Shown: positions 1-6,683 of the stretch, piece by piece
Layout of the letters: each line of letters begins with the position of its first letter
Position numbering within the stretch: position 1 is the first letter of the stretch
From: an uncultured Mollicutes bacterium
GTDB lineage: Bacteria > Bacillota_I > Bacilli_A > RFN20 > CAG-449
Assembly (NCBI GenBank): GCA_900551385.1
Contig: URVS01000039.1
Span: forward strand, 1 to 10,295
Direction of reading: 5' to 3'
DNA: 10,295 nt
Notes under the pieces: model-generated
Told to the model about the DNA's origin: nothing
The model's database searches: none
What the model saw: only the letters and a program-made list of their open reading frames with translations
Program-made: the position numbers and the translations under genes

Positions 1-90
1 TTCTGTGAAAAATGCCATTAAAATTTTTGATAGGGAGTGCATTGAATCTGTACATTAAAATTACAGTATAGACATTTTAACAATATTAAT
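1..90 (-). mobile_element. Mammalian LINE-1 ORF2-like fragment at a chimeric contig edge
   Basis: Read on the minus strand, this stretch matches the well-known part of mammalian L1 ORF2 that encodes NIVKMSIL..(I)YRFNA(I/L)PIK....MAFFTE. The pieces are NIVKMSIL in one frame (about 66-90), then YRFNALPIK in a second frame, then MAFFTE back in the first frame near base 1. One apparent single-base loss and one gain separate them, and there are stops, as expected of an old dead L1 copy. The nucleotide words aatattgttaaaatgtc, tacagattcaatgca and aatggcatttttcacagaa are typical L1. The match fades at about base 90, where bacterial coding sequence begins. I compared with remembered L1 sequence and ran no search. 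A mammalian retroelement inside a bacterial gene is best explained by a chimeric read or assembly join with host DNA. Confidence 0.82.
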
Positions 91-279
91 AATAACAATA
101 ACTAACAACGCTAATAAACAAATATAAATAGTTGATAAACTAATAAATAATAATACAACAGGAGCCTTTAAAATAATAAATATGGCAGCAATTATAGTGG
201 ATGCAATAAAAGTAAGATAAACAATAAGATAATTTTTAATTGTAGATTTTAATTCATTTTTAAGTAGCTTTAAAAACAT
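61..279 (-). pseudogene. N-terminal part of an ABC-2 type permease, cut off by the chimeric join
   Basis: Only about the first 62 residues appear bacterial. The last eight or so before the stop (NIVKMSIL) match LINE-1 ORF2, so the stop at 61 is not the gene's own end. A short basic amphipathic start (MFLKLLKNELKSTIKNY) leads into two hydrophobic segments, at about residues 17-38 and 40-65. This is the usual opening of ABC-2 permeases that pair with a single ATPase and normally run to well over 200 residues. The start is well supported by an AAGGAGG site 8 bases upstream. The gene overlaps the end of the ATPase gene by 10 bases, so the two should form one membrane exporter or regulator complex. 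Substrate cannot be told from what remains. A small natural membrane protein is possible but less likely. Confidence 0.7.
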
Positions 280-971
280 CTAAATTCCTCCTTAAAAATA
301 TCATTTAATGACTTATTTTCCAAATGAGTTGTTTCACTAACATCTCCACTTCTAATAATCTTACCTTTATTAATAAAAACAAAATCAGTTAAAACATCCT
401 CTACTTCGCTTATTAAATGAGTAGAAATAATAATAGAAGCATTTTTATTATAATTTTCCATAATTAAATGAAAAATCATTTCTCTAGCAGCTGGATCAAC
501 ACCTGCGATAGGTTCATCAAAAATATATAATTCAGCATTTCTAGATAAAGTTAAAATTAATTGAACTTTTTCTCTTGTGCCTTTAGATAAATCTTTAAAT
601 CTCTTGTCTAAAGGTATATCTAATTTATTAAATAAATTTATTGCTTTATCTACATCAAAATCATTAAAAAAATCTTTATAATAATTTAATGCATATTTAC
701 AAGTCCAATTATTATTTAAAAAATCTTTATCAGGTAAATATGAAATAATTTGTTTTGATGTTATTCCAATTGGTTTATCATTTACTAAAACAACACCTGA
801 ATAATCTTTAACTAATCCAGTTATAATTTTTATTAAAGTAGTTTTACCTGCTCCATTAGGCCCTAACAATCCAATAATTTTACCCCTTGGAAAAGAAATA
901 TTTACATCATTTAACGCTAAAAAATAACCATACCTCTTTGTTAAATTTCTTATATCAATAATTGTATCCAT
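270..971 (-). CDS. ABC transporter ATP-binding protein
   Basis: This is a cytoplasmic nucleotide-binding subunit that powers the membrane permease encoded just downstream. The 233 residues contain a complete ATPase core: Walker A GPNGAGKTT at 37-45, signature LSKGTREK at 128-135, Walker B LYIFDEP at 148-154 with catalytic E153, D-loop AGVDP and switch histidine H185 in STHL. The segment ISYLPDKDFL at about 77-84 is where the Q-loop usually lies, and it has Asp rather than the common Gln. This is shared, as far as I recall, by the YtrB/SkfE-like branch of CcmA-type ATPases, whose members often sit beside short ABC-2 permeases. The ATG abuts the stop of the upstream flavin-reductase-like gene (TAAATG), so translation is probably coupled. 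No GntR-type regulator, common in ytr operons, is seen in the window. Substrate is unknown. Confidence 0.93.
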   Translation of the reverse strand: MDTIIDIRNLTKRYGYFLALNDVNISFPRGKIIGLLGPNGAGKTTLIKIITGLVKDYSGVVLVNDKPIGITSKQIISYLPDKDFLNNNWTCKYALNYYKDFFNDFDVDKAINLFNKLDIPLDKRFKDLSKGTREKVQLILTLSRNAELYIFDEPIAGVDPAAREMIFHLIMENYNKNASIIISTHLISEVEDVLTDFVFINKGKIIRSGDVSETTHLENKSLNDIFKEEFRCF

Positions 972-1409
972 TTAATCTACCATATTTTCTCTTAATAAAA
1001 ATTTCTTACTATCATCAATTTTACTTTTTAAAACTTTAACAAAAATTAAAAAATCTTCATTATTACCTTTCACTCTTTGAATATCAAAAACTTGACATTT
1101 CATTTGTCCTTTAGCACCTTCAATTAAAATAGCTCCATCATCAAGATAATATTTTTGATTTATAAATTTATCATCAATAGATGAATGATGATCACCAAAA
1201 TTAAGTGCAATTTCTTCTTGATTATTAGCTAAAGACGATATCCCAACAATATCATTAATTTCAATATGATGACCTGTATCAGATTGACTACCAATTAACA
1301 TTACAATTTCATCAGCACCAACCATAGTTAACCATGCACAAGTCATACCATATTTATGATTATTTTTTTCTAGTGCAACAACATTTGCACCTAAATTAAC
1401 TAAATCCAT
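972..1409 (-). CDS. Flavin reductase-like (FMN-binding split-barrel) protein
   Basis: The 145-residue protein resembles the small flavin reductase/NADH:FMN oxidoreductase-like family, cytoplasmic split-barrel proteins that bind FMN and often reduce free flavin with NAD(P)H. The early segment GMTCAWLTMVG at 21-31 corresponds to the family's N-x-M-T-x-S/A-W block, which contacts the flavin phosphate. The later part, with strand-rich sequence around 88-127 (YYLDDGAILIEGAKGQMKCQ), matches the E/C-x-V strand pair of the barrel. The length is a little short of the usual 160-190. The start is supported by AAGGAG 8 bases upstream. It is the first gene of a likely three-gene operon with the ABC ATPase and permease, although no functional link is obvious. 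A candidate -10 box lies at 1430-1435. The actual substrate and activity are not shown by the sequence. Confidence 0.75.
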   Translation of the reverse strand: MDLVNLGANVVALEKNNHKYGMTCAWLTMVGADEIVMLIGSQSDTGHHIEINDIVGISSLANNQEEIALNFGDHHSSIDDKFINQKYYLDDGAILIEGAKGQMKCQVFDIQRVKGNNEDFLIFVKVLKSKIDDSKKFLLRENMVD

Positions 1410-1429
1410 AAAATTAACTCCTTTTTTAT

Positions 1430-1435
1430 ATTATA
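1430..1435 (-). promoter_or_regulatory. Candidate -10 box for the flavin reductase/ABC operon
   Basis: TATAAT on the minus strand lies about 20 bases before the start codon at 1409 and downstream of the terminator that ends the preceding operon. No good -35 element is found at 16-18 bases spacing, so the call rests on the -10 match and position in a very AT-rich region. Confidence 0.4.
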
Positions 1436-1483
1436 TATGATTCAAAGACAAAAAAGAAGAATGAATTTTTTTACTAAAAATAT

Positions 1484-1530
1484 AAAAAAACACATGAATT
1501 AACAATGAAATATCAAATATTCATGTGTTT
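1484..1530 (-). terminator. Rho-independent terminator after phosphoglucomutase
   Basis: A perfect 12-bp stem pairs 1519-1530 with 1488-1499 (AAACACATGAAT against its complement) around a 19-base loop. In minus-strand reading it is followed by a run of T that continues past 1484. It begins seven bases after the stop codon of the phosphoglucomutase gene and closes the five-gene operon that starts at 6487. Confidence 0.88.
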
Positions 1531-1536
1531 AATTTA

Positions 1537-3249
1537 TTATTCTTTAATTTCTAATATTTTCATCATTGCTTGATGTAAAATATCTGGTTTTTTTAAACAT
1601 TCTTCATGAGAAATATAAGAAACAGCTTCATAATAGAATTTACATTTAGGCTCTGTTCCTGAAGGTCTAATTGCTACAGTTGAGCCATCATCAAGATAAT
1701 ATTTAATTGCGTTTGTTGAAGGTAAATTTTCAATAAAGGAAACATTATCATTTTCAGTTCTAGTTAAATATAAATAATCTTCAGTAGCAACAACTTTATG
1801 GCCGGCTATTTCATTAAGTGGATTAGAATGTAAATCATTCATAATTTCATTCATTGTATTTGCACCAGCTTGACCTTTAAAGAAAATAGAATATAATTTA
1901 TCACTATGATAACCATATTTTTTATAAAGTTCTTCCATCACTTGATCTAATCTTAAACCTTTTAAACGATAATAATTAGTCATTTCACTAATCATTACTA
2001 ATGCTTGTAAAGAATCTTTATCTCTAACAAAAGAAGAAATTAAATAACCATATGATTCTTCATAACCAAATTCAAATGTCTTTTCTTTAGTTTTTGAATA
2101 ATAATGTATTCTTGAACCAATATATTTAAAACCAGTTAATAAAGACTCTGTATCCACTCCATAACTCTTAGCCACTTTAGCGCCTAAAGAAGAAGTAACA
2201 ATAGTATTAAATATAACCCCATTTTTAGATAAAGTACCCTTTTCTTGTCTTTGAGATAATATATAATTTATTAACAATGCTCCTGTTTGGTTGCCTGAAT
2301 ATAATTGATATTCACCTTTTGAATCTAAAAATGCCATACCAATTCTATCTCCATCAGGATCAGTAGTTAAAATTAAATCAGCATTATTCTCTTTTGCATA
2401 AATTAAAGCTAATTCATAAGCTTCTGGATTTTCTGGATTAGGTGTTTTTGTATTAGAAAAATATGGATCTGGAGTACATTGTTCTTTAACAGGTATAACA
2501 TTATATTTCAAATGTCTAAACAATTTCATTCCATTTTCATAAGCAGTACCATGTTGAGGAGAAAATACAACTTTAAAATCAGTTTTATCTAAATTTTTAT
2601 TTAATTGAATTTGTCTTACTCCACGACGATAATTTTCATCATAAGATTCATCCAAAATTAAAATTTGACCTGGATTAGGATCTTTTCCTCTTTTAACATC
2701 TAATTCAAATCCTAATCTATTAATAATATCAACTAATGGTGCAATATCATTAGGTAATAATTGACAGCCATTTTTATCATATACTTTATATCCATTATAT
2801 TCTTTAGGATTATGTGATGCAGTAATCATAATTCCACCTACAGCTTTTGATTTTCTTACTGCATAAGATAATTCAGGAGTAGGTCTTAAAGAATCAAACA
2901 AATGGGCTTTAATACCATAACTTGATAAAGTTCTTGCAGCTTCAATAGCAAATTCACGAGAATATAAACGATTATCATGTGAAATAACTACACCATTTGT
3001 TTTTGCTCTAGCGCCAAATTTACTAAGTAAATATAAAGAAAAACCTACTGTTGCTTTTCTTATAACATAAATATTTAATCTGTTACTACCTGGTCCAAGT
3101 AAACCTCTCATACCTGCAGTTCCAAATTCAAGATCGCGATAGAATGCATCATTAATTTCTTCGCTAGTTAAATGCTTTAGTTGCTCACGATATTCATCAG
3201 ACAACGATGGTTCAGCTAAATAACGATTATATTTTTCTAATACTGTCAT
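1537..3249 (-). CDS. pgcA: Alpha-phosphoglucomutase / phosphomannomutase family
   Basis: This cytoplasmic enzyme interconverts glucose 1-phosphate and glucose 6-phosphate, feeding UDP-glucose, glycolipid and polysaccharide synthesis or glycogen use. All four family signatures are present in order: the active-site serine loop TASHNP at 143-148 (S145 is phosphorylated), the metal-binding loop DPDGDR at 297-302, the sugar-binding segment with GFKYIGS at 373-379 and EESYGY at 397-402, and the phosphate-binding loop RPSGTEP at 528-534. The 570-residue length fits the long Firmicutes PgcA/Pgm type rather than the shorter GlmM or ManB enzymes, although use of mannose phosphates cannot be excluded. 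The start has an AAGGAGAGG site just upstream and overlaps the previous gene by 23 bases, so it is the last gene of the operon. A strong terminator follows directly. Confidence 0.95.
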   Translation of the reverse strand: MTVLEKYNRYLAEPSLSDEYREQLKHLTSEEINDAFYRDLEFGTAGMRGLLGPGSNRLNIYVIRKATVGFSLYLLSKFGARAKTNGVVISHDNRLYSREFAIEAARTLSSYGIKAHLFDSLRPTPELSYAVRKSKAVGGIMITASHNPKEYNGYKVYDKNGCQLLPNDIAPLVDIINRLGFELDVKRGKDPNPGQILILDESYDENYRRGVRQIQLNKNLDKTDFKVVFSPQHGTAYENGMKLFRHLKYNVIPVKEQCTPDPYFSNTKTPNPENPEAYELALIYAKENNADLILTTDPDGDRIGMAFLDSKGEYQLYSGNQTGALLINYILSQRQEKGTLSKNGVIFNTIVTSSLGAKVAKSYGVDTESLLTGFKYIGSRIHYYSKTKEKTFEFGYEESYGYLISSFVRDKDSLQALVMISEMTNYYRLKGLRLDQVMEELYKKYGYHSDKLYSIFFKGQAGANTMNEIMNDLHSNPLNEIAGHKVVATEDYLYLTRTENDNVSFIENLPSTNAIKYYLDDGSTVAIRPSGTEPKCKFYYEAVSYISHEECLKKPDILHQAMMKILEIKE

Positions 3250-3940
3250 TTTTCCTCTCCTTTTGTTCGATACTTACCACAAGATTTTCAAACAAAACAA
3301 TTTCTTTTTGAAATCCTTTTATTTCTAGCCATGCTAATACATATTGGCTTTTAATAAAGTCTTTAGCAACATCAATTATATTAACTGGCATTATCAAAAA
3401 CTCAAATAACTTCTTTGGATTTTCGAATTTTTTACCATTATATATAATTATGTTACTTCCTTCAAGAAGAAACCCGAGTTTAAAGTAAGCTCTATTTTCA
3501 TTATCTAAAAATTCTTCTTCTAATTTCTTAACGTTCTTATATAAAGAAGGATTTTTAACATCATACTTTGTTATTTCCATATAATAAGACAATAATTTAT
3601 ATTTTAGAAAATCTTTTAAATAAATATCTGTCTTTGGGCCATACGCAATAATTTGTTTACCTAATGAAGCAAAATTATCAAAATAATAATTATGATAACA
3701 TAAACCCATTATAGGATTTAAAATATATTGTGCTTTAAATAACAAAGCATCTTGTTGAAATGGATTACTCATTAACTCAACGATATTATTATACATTTTT
3801 TGATTATAATTGTATAAAATTTTTAAGAATTTTTCTGATTTTATTAATGCAAGCGCTTCCTCATGCTGCAAATATATTTCTTTTGCAAATTCTTCTATTG
3901 TTGAGTAATATTTTTTTCCTAATTTTATCAATATATTCAT
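3227..3940 (-). CDS. Unrecognised soluble protein of a three-gene membrane cassette
   Basis: I do not recognise this protein with confidence. It has about 237 residues and shows no signal peptide, no clear membrane segment and no known catalytic motif. It is rich in Lys, Glu, Tyr, Phe and Ile and looks largely helical. An opening block (GKKYYSTIEEFAKEIY) is followed by a helix with EEALALIKS, and near residues 70-90 there is a Y-I-L-N-P motif with aromatic residues after it. This faintly recalls the short helical modules found in some Firmicutes signalling proteins, which is only an impression. The reading frame extends to a TTG at 3955, but the ATG at 3938-3940 is the better start. It has GGAGG 8 bases upstream and forms an ATGA overlap with the preceding membrane-protein gene. 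Cotranslation with that gene suggests a cytoplasmic partner of the membrane protein. Confidence 0.8.
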   Translation of the reverse strand: MNILIKLGKKYYSTIEEFAKEIYLQHEEALALIKSEKFLKILYNYNQKMYNNIVELMSNPFQQDALLFKAQYILNPIMGLCYHNYYFDNFASLGKQIIAYGPKTDIYLKDFLKYKLLSYYMEITKYDVKNPSLYKNVKKLEEEFLDNENRAYFKLGFLLEGSNIIIYNGKKFENPKKLFEFLIMPVNIIDVAKDFIKSQYVLAWLEIKGFQKEIVLFENLVVSIEQKERKNDSIRKI

Positions 3941-5001
3941 GAATATTTCCTCCAAAACAAATAGACAAAATATGAAATTAAAATAAGTGATATAATCAAT
4001 AATAAAACTAAAAATAATCTCATTATAAAAGGTATTCCTTCATCTACTTGTTTGTTTTCTTTATTTAATAAGTTTTTAAGAGTAGAAATACTCCTTACTT
4101 GTTCTTTATTTAAAGCATATTTTCTAATATTTTTATTTAACAATTTATTATCACCTAAAGATTTTAATAAATATGCATAAAACAATTCACATTTTTTATC
4201 AACTTTTTTTATAATTTTATATGAATTTTTTATCATATTTTTTGCATAAATAATTTTTCCATTTTTCTTATTTTTAAAAAATAAAACTATTATTAAAATT
4301 ATGTCATTAATAAATAACAAACTAATAAATATATTAAACATAATTTGAATAAATAAATTATTCGCACTTTGCTGATATAAACTTCTTATAAAATGACTAG
4401 GTACAAATGGCATAAAAATAAAAACTAAATTGCAAATAATTAACCCACTCATTATTAATGTCATTTTATAATCAAATATTTTCACATCAGGAATATCTTT
4501 TTCATGAGCATGAACTTCTATTAAAGGATTAACAACTTTTTCTACAACTTCTTTTCTCCATTCAAGATAACAATCTTTTACATAATCAATTTTATAATTA
4601 GTTGTATATCTTTCATCAAGAATCATATCATTTAAGGTATATTTTTTTGAATCAAAGTTAACAACAATTTCTCCTACTTTTTCAATCAAATCACTTTCTT
4701 CATTATAAAAAAATGGGTTTATATAATTTGATTCTAAAGAAGTTGTTAATAAATAATTTATTCTTGCTCTTAAAATGAAACATTCTTTTAAAGTTTTTAC
4801 ACTATTAAAATCTATTGTTTCAAATTCATCAATTAATAATTGAGCTTTATATGAATCAACATTTCTAGCCCTATGAACATTTTTACATAGTTCTAAAAAC
4901 ACATTTGAAGATCTTAATTCCTCAATATATTTAGTAACATATTTAGAAGTATCAACTCCTATGATTTCTGCTAGAAGCAATAATTTATCTTCTTCTCTCA
5001 T
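3937..5001 (-). CDS. Unrecognised membrane protein with three predicted helices
   Basis: This is a 354-residue protein of unknown function. The first 178 or so residues are charged and helical with no membrane segment. Two hydrophobic helices follow at about 179-200 and 217-242, then a basic stretch of about 80 residues (rich in KK, NK and IKK), then a third helix at about 324-348 and the end WRKYS. With the large N-terminal part likely inside the cell, two helices return the chain to the cytoplasm and the third would leave a short tail outside. No catalytic, transporter or signal motif was seen. ATG at 4999-5001 overlaps the stop of the upstream membrane-protein gene as ATGA, and its own TGA overlaps the start of the soluble gene in the same way. 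The three proteins are probably made in fixed ratio and may form one membrane complex. Confidence 0.82.
   Translation of the reverse strand: MREEDKLLLLAEIIGVDTSKYVTKYIEELRSSNVFLELCKNVHRARNVDSYKAQLLIDEFETIDFNSVKTLKECFILRARINYLLTTSLESNYINPFFYNEESDLIEKVGEIVVNFDSKKYTLNDMILDERYTTNYKIDYVKDCYLEWRKEVVEKVVNPLIEVHAHEKDIPDVKIFDYKMTLIMSGLIICNLVFIFMPFVPSHFIRSLYQQSANNLFIQIMFNIFISLLFINDIILIIVLFFKNKKNGKIIYAKNMIKNSYKIIKKVDKKCELFYAYLLKSLGDNKLLNKNIRKYALNKEQVRSISTLKNLLNKENKQVDEGIPFIMRLFLVLLLIISLILISYFVYLFWRKYS
3949..3953 (-). promoter_or_regulatory. Ribosome binding site deciding the start at 3940
   Basis: GGAGG on the minus strand lies 8 bases before the ATG at 3938-3940. The alternative TTG start at 3955 would use the site itself as codons (TTG GAG GAA) and has no comparable site of its own. 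This favours the shorter protein. Confidence 0.8.
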
Positions 5002-5513
5002 AACATTTCTATACCTTTACTTGCTAAGTCAAAGATAAAACTTAAAAAGCCTTCATTCATATTATAAGCAATATTTAAAGTTGAAATAAAAAAACTACTT
5101 AACATAATAAATAAAAGTGAATTAAATACGATAATAATACTTTTAGTTAAATAATAAATTCTATTTTTTTCAGTATTATTATTTTTAAAATAAAATATTT
5201 TATTTGTAATAAAAATAGTAATTATAAAACAAACAACAAAAATAATTATTAAATTACAAGCCAAAGCAAATTTATTAATAATAAAACTATCAAGAGAAAA
5301 TTTTAATTTATTAATTATTTTAATAACAATATTATTAAAAAAAGCTAAAGAAACAATATTATAATTATTTAATACATAAAATAATATCGTTATAAGTAAA
5401 GAAAAAGCAAGAGAAAATAAGATCAAACTATTTATCTTCCGTGAAAATAAAATTAAACATAAAAGAAAAATTATATACATTCCTAATAATAATATTGAAC
5501 ATGAAAAAATCAT
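4998..5513 (-). CDS. Unrecognised small membrane protein with about four helices
   Basis: This 171-residue protein is very hydrophobic, with likely membrane helices at about 3-23, 28-48, 84-108 and 123-146. Loops are short, the one at 109-121 is polar (FKNNNTEKNRIYY), and the C-terminal 25 residues are amphipathic. The size and four-helix layout recall CvpA-type proteins, but no CvpA signature is evident and I do not assign it. An AAAAGGA site lies about 8 bases before the ATG at 5511-5513, and the ATG overlaps the TGA of the pseudouridine synthase gene. Its own TGA overlaps the next start. It is therefore the first of three linked genes of unknown function between rluD-like and phosphoglucomutase genes. 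Confidence 0.8.
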   Translation of the reverse strand: MIFSCSILLLGMYIIFLLCLILFSRKINSLILFSLAFSLLITILFYVLNNYNIVSLAFFNNIVIKIINKLKFSLDSFIINKFALACNLIIIFVVCFIITIFITNKIFYFKNNNTEKNRIYYLTKSIIIVFNSLLFIMLSSFFISTLNIAYNMNEGFLSFIFDLASKGIEML

Positions 5514-6487
5514 AAGCGTCCTTTTAAGCGTATTTCTTCAATTATTTTTTTCTCTTTATCAGGTAATGGAGCAATAAATGTTTTATTAGATAAATAACTT
5601 AATATTCCTTCAATGTTTAAAAATTGTAATTTTTCAGCATGTAAAAACTGATTTTCATAATGATAATTATCTTTAAAAATTTTATTAGTATTAAAATTAC
5701 CATATTTATTATCACCAAGAATAGAATGATTAATATATGCTAAATGAACTCTAATTTGATGCGTTCTTCCAGTTACAATTCTAACTTTTAATAATGAACA
5801 ATCCATAAATGTATCAATTACATCATAATAAGTTAATGCACTTTTACCACCATTTTCAATCTTTCTAACACTAACAGTTTTTGTTTTTTCATCTTTATAT
5901 AATGGAGCATCTATTTTATTACTACCATATAATTTTCCATTAACTAAACAAATATATTCTTTATTAATTTGTTTTTTTTCTTTAAATAATTCTTCTAAAA
6001 GATGTAATGATTCCATGTTTTTACTAAAAACAACTAATCCAGATGTATTTCTGTCTAATCTATGGCATGGTGCAGGTACAAAAACATGATTATTAACATC
6101 AAATTCACCTTTTTCAGCTAAATAATTTAAAACAATATTAGTTAAAGTAATTCTTTTTTCTTGTTCATCACCATGTACTAATAAACCTGATGGCTTATTA
6201 ACAATAATAATATTATTATCTTCATAAATAACATCTAAATTTGTATTTGTTTTAACAACTAATCTTGTTTTATTAAAATCTTCTAATTGTTTATCAGTAA
6301 CATAAATTTGCATTAAATCATTTTCTTTTAAAATATAATCTTTATTAATTCTTTTACCATTAACTTTAACATCTTTAACTCTAAAAATTTTATATATAAA
6401 AGATAAAGGAGCATTTGAAAGATATTTTCTAACAAATTTATCTGCTCTTTGTCCTTGATTTTCTTTTGGAATAACTAACTCTTTCAT
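5510..6487 (-). CDS. RluA-family 23S rRNA pseudouridine synthase (RluC/RluD type)
   Basis: Enzymes of this family turn specific uridines of 23S rRNA (or other RNA) into pseudouridine. The 325-residue protein has an N-terminal S4-type RNA-binding domain at about 12-65 (RADKFVRKYL, VKVNGKRI) and then a catalytic domain. The catalytic aspartate is D145 in HRLDRNTSGL (142-151). The supporting motifs IIIVNKPSGLLVH at 93-105 and GRTHQIRVH at 240-248 are intact. S4 plus catalytic domain at this length fits RluC/RluD rather than the shorter RluA. Which uridine is the target cannot be read from the sequence. The start is supported by AAAGGTGA a few bases upstream. It is the first gene of the five-gene operon, and its TGA overlaps the next ATG. 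Confidence 0.95.
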   Translation of the reverse strand: MKELVIPKENQGQRADKFVRKYLSNAPLSFIYKIFRVKDVKVNGKRINKDYILKENDLMQIYVTDKQLEDFNKTRLVVKTNTNLDVIYEDNNIIIVNKPSGLLVHGDEQEKRITLTNIVLNYLAEKGEFDVNNHVFVPAPCHRLDRNTSGLVVFSKNMESLHLLEELFKEKKQINKEYICLVNGKLYGSNKIDAPLYKDEKTKTVSVRKIENGGKSALTYYDVIDTFMDCSLLKVRIVTGRTHQIRVHLAYINHSILGDNKYGNFNTNKIFKDNYHYENQFLHAEKLQFLNIEGILSYLSNKTFIAPLPDKEKKIIEEIRLKGRL

Positions 6488-6507
6488 AAAATCACCTTTA
6501 TAGAAAA

Positions 6508-6513
6508 ATTATA
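6508..6513 (-). promoter_or_regulatory. Candidate -10 box for the rluD-like operon
   Basis: TATAAT on the minus strand ends about 20 bases before the start codon at 6487, which would give a very short leader. A TTGTCA lies upstream but only 11 bases away, too close for a normal -35, and no better match is seen at 16-18 bases. The position is right, since the opposite neighbour is a divergent tRNA gene. Confidence 0.45.
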
Positions 6514-6523
6514 CATTTTTTTA

Positions 6524-6552
6524 ATGACAAATACATTATTTTATTGTAAAAT
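6524..6552 (+). promoter_or_regulatory. Promoter of tRNA-Ser
   Basis: ATGACA at 6524-6529 and TAAAAT at 6547-6552 are separated by 17 bases. The predicted start near 6559 lies just upstream of the tRNA 5' end. It faces away from the -10 box of the rluD-like gene, so this short gap holds divergent promoters. Confidence 0.6.
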
Positions 6553-6563
6553 TAAAAAGCATT

Positions 6564-6654
6564 GGAGAATTACCCAAGTGGCTGAAGGGGCGGGCTTGGA
6601 AAGCTCGTAGGCTTGTAACAGGGCGCTAGGGTTCAAATCCCTAATTCTCCGCCA
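6564..6654 (+). tRNA. tRNA-Ser, anticodon GGA, with encoded CCA
   Basis: The acceptor stem pairs GGAGAAT (6564-6570) with ATTCTCC (6644-6650). G6651 is the discriminator and CCA is encoded at 6652-6654. The anticodon stem CGGGC/GCTCG encloses the loop TTGGAAA with anticodon GGA at 6598-6600, which reads UCC and UCU serine codons. A long variable arm follows, as required for a class II serine tRNA, and the T-loop GTTCAAATC is canonical. It is a lone plus-strand gene in an otherwise minus-strand stretch. No duplicate of its 3' end was seen that would mark integration of a mobile element. Confidence 0.97.
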
Positions 6655-6661
6655 TTAAATT

Positions 6662-6683
6662 ACACCTTATATGGTGTTTTTTT
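6662..6683 (+). terminator. Terminator of tRNA-Ser
   Basis: The stem ACACC (6662-6666) with GGTGT (6673-6677) has a six-base loop and is followed by a run of T on the plus strand. It lies eight bases after the tRNA CCA end. The T run reaches the stop codon of the opposing hydrolase gene. Confidence 0.8.

Noticed and set aside
61..279. A complete 72-residue small membrane protein
   Set aside because: Its last eight residues are LINE-1-like, so the stop comes from the chimeric join; the rest is the start of a longer permease.
3760..3942. Plus-strand 60-codon open frame rich in Leu and Ile
   Set aside because: Lies wholly opposite the soluble cassette gene, with no clear ribosome site; an AT-rich antisense shadow.
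3227..5513. The membrane cassette as a phage-defence or secretion (ESX/T7SS) locus
   Set aside because: No nuclease, NTPase, kinase, WXG100 or FtsK-like motif is seen; the setting beside housekeeping genes argues against a defence island.
6564..6683. tRNA-Ser as an integration site for a mobile element
   Set aside because: No repeat of the tRNA 3' end, no integrase gene, and the only mobile element is an IS30 about 2 kb away that does not use tRNA targets.
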